DNA of 13,810 nt from Nitrosotalea sp. (GTDB lineage: Archaea > Halobacteriota > Syntropharchaeia > Alkanophagales > Methanospirareceae): NCBI GenBank assembly GCA_020725315.1, contig DYFG01000023.1:1-13810 (forward strand), given 5' to 3'. The notes under the pieces were generated by a model that was not told where the DNA came from, made no database searches, and saw only the letters and a list, made by a program, of their open reading frames with translations. The translations under genes were made by a program, and so were the position numbers. Position 1 is the stretch's first letter, and each line of letters starts with the position of its first letter. Positions 12,936 through 13,810 of the stretch are shown piece by piece.

Positions 12936-13780
12936 CACCCATCTCCCTCATATTTTAATAACTGTTGATTATTCTTAATGACCTCATTCTCCTGATACCC
13001 GCTTTGCAACGGTGTCTGTTCCTTTAACGCTATCTTCTCTTCAAGTTCTATTACCATGCTTCTCAGAGAACTTATATCCTGTGTAAGTCTCTCGATTTTC
13101 TCTTCTTGCATGCATTCTTCTAATTGTGTTATCATACCTTTCAGAGAGGCAATATCCTCTGTATGTTTCTCGATATTCCCCCTCTGCAAGCGCTCAAACT
13201 CCGCTATCCGTTGGTTTACCTCTGCAAATCTGAGCTTCGCGGGGCTGATCCATCTGAGGATGCGATCCCGTAAGCCCCGCCTGGTGATCTTGATTACTTC
13301 AACGGGACGTTTTGAAATGATCACTTCGGCTGGTCTTACGACGGTATTTTCAATGCGATATCCTTTTCTTATCACGCGAAAAACCGAGTTCTCAGGATAT
13401 GTTGTGCCGTACTCCAATCCGATGGCGTTATGCATTCTATCATCGAACTTATCGCCTGCTGCCGGCTCTATCGGGGTAAGACCTGATGCTGAAAGCAATT
13501 GACCGTAGATTACATCTATATTCTTCTTGAGATTTTCTGAATAACTTTTTACAATATCACAGGAGATAGGATTGTATACCGCAGTTATACGGCTCAAAGA
13601 ATCTGCCACAACAAGTAGCTTCTTTGCAGAGTCTATTTTTAGCTCCTGTCTCTTAATCTCTTCATTTCTTCGAGTGGTCTCAATATAGTCCTTGAATTCT
13701 TGCCTTAATTTATTGTACTGGGCTTTCCACTCCTCAGCTGGAGCGGTGCCTGAGCTACCCACCTGCAATGCCAGCACCAC
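12935..13780 (-). CDS. GrpE-like nucleotide exchange factor with C-terminal coiled-coil extension
   Basis: Residues about 15-160 follow GrpE: a long N-terminal helix (EEWKAQYNKLRQEFKDYIE, KKLLVVADSLSRI), a helical part ending in IYGQLLSASGLTPI, and the beta-wing with FDDRMHNAIGLEYG, VFRVIRKGYRIEN and VVRPAEVIISK. GrpE releases ADP from Hsp70. The C-terminal 120 residues are extra: a basic stretch (RRGLRDRILRWISPAKLRF) and a coiled coil with a repeat of about 24 residues (EDIASLKGMITQLEE / QDISSLRSMVIELEE). The gene leads the operon and its TGA overlaps the Hsp70 start. The GTG at 13780 is only about 15 nt from the TATA box, so the real start may be the GTG at 13762, which would make the message nearly leaderless. 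Canonical GrpE is about 170-210 residues. Confidence 0.85.
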   Translation of the reverse strand: MVLALQVGSSGTAPAEEWKAQYNKLRQEFKDYIETTRRNEEIKRQELKIDSAKKLLVVADSLSRITAVYNPISCDIVKSYSENLKKNIDVIYGQLLSASGLTPIEPAAGDKFDDRMHNAIGLEYGTTYPENSVFRVIRKGYRIENTVVRPAEVIISKRPVEVIKITRRGLRDRILRWISPAKLRFAEVNQRIAEFERLQRGNIEKHTEDIASLKGMITQLEECMQEEKIERLTQDISSLRSMVIELEEKIALKEQTPLQSGYQENEVIKNNQQLLKYEGDG

Positions 13781-13790
13781 TATTCCAAGC

Positions 13791-13800
13791 CTTTTATAAG
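13791..13800 (-). promoter_or_regulatory. TATA box of the grpE-like/Hsp70/J-like/xseA operon
   Basis: The minus strand reads CTTATAAAAG, a near-consensus archaeal TATA box. A start about 25 nt downstream falls near 13770, inside the longest reading of the GrpE-like gene, which bears on its true start codon. Confidence 0.55.
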
Positions 13801-13810
13801 CTTCATATCT

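Noticed and set aside
11223..13780. Reading these genes as the housekeeping dnaK-grpE pair
   Set aside because: The missing lid, the ubiquitin-like end, the long GrpE extension and the HPD-less J-like partner all differ from the standard set. Without the rest of the genome this cannot be fully excluded.
1..13810. CRISPR array, rRNA genes, or transposase genes
   Set aside because: No regular repeat-spacer pattern, rRNA-like stretch, or DDE or tyrosine recombinase motif was found on either strand.

Overview
The window reads as archaeal DNA. Most genes are preceded by A/T-rich TATA boxes of archaeal type rather than -35/-10 boxes. The tRNA-Arg has no encoded CCA. A ModE regulator is placed as a probable leaderless transcript, and there is an archaeal-type iron-sulfur flavoprotein. 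Bacterial-type repair genes (mutS, xseA, xseB) next to these suggest an anaerobic, methanogen-related euryarchaeote, perhaps an uncultivated Methanophagales/ANME-1-like lineage. The lineage is inferred from gene content only.

Layout from left to right. A coding start runs off the left edge (1-46, minus). Next is a secreted, sequon-rich probable surface glycoprotein (129-1211, minus), then a fragment resembling the end of an XRE-type HTH regulator (1311-1421) and tRNA-Arg(UCU) (1476-1550, minus). Divergent from the tRNA is mutS (1661-4258, plus). Then comes a decayed type II restriction-modification pair on the minus strand (about 4435-5507): a ThaI-like endonuclease and a beta-class DNA methyltransferase. 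Both are broken by frameshifts or deletions, and the pair is flanked by two related imperfect palindromes that resemble integron attC sites. A ModE-family molybdate/tungstate regulator follows (5639-6202, plus).

From 6276 to the right edge every intact gene is on the minus strand, in two transcription units. The downstream unit is xseB, an iron-sulfur flavoprotein, and a six-helix membrane protein with a C-terminal SCP2 domain; xseB and the flavoprotein overlap by 4 nt and the next spacing is 13 nt. The upstream unit starts at a TATA box at the right edge and runs GrpE-like, Hsp70-like, J-domain-like, xseA. A 364-bp gap between xseA and xseB holds a plus-strand gene remnant and possibly a third, partial copy of the flanking repeat.

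The most unusual part is the chaperone-like cassette at 9905-13780. The Hsp70 keeps its ATPase domain and beta substrate-binding domain, but in place of the helical lid it has a C-terminal segment that reads as a ubiquitin-like beta-grasp domain. The J-like protein has three degenerate J-domain-like segments, none with the HPD tripeptide. The GrpE-like protein carries a long C-terminal coiled-coil extension. The three genes overlap and lead straight into the large subunit of exonuclease VII. This suggests a specialised Hsp70 machine, not the housekeeping one, possibly tied to DNA repair or defence. MutS and ExoVII in the same window also fit, because ExoVII is one of the exonucleases of bacterial mismatch repair.
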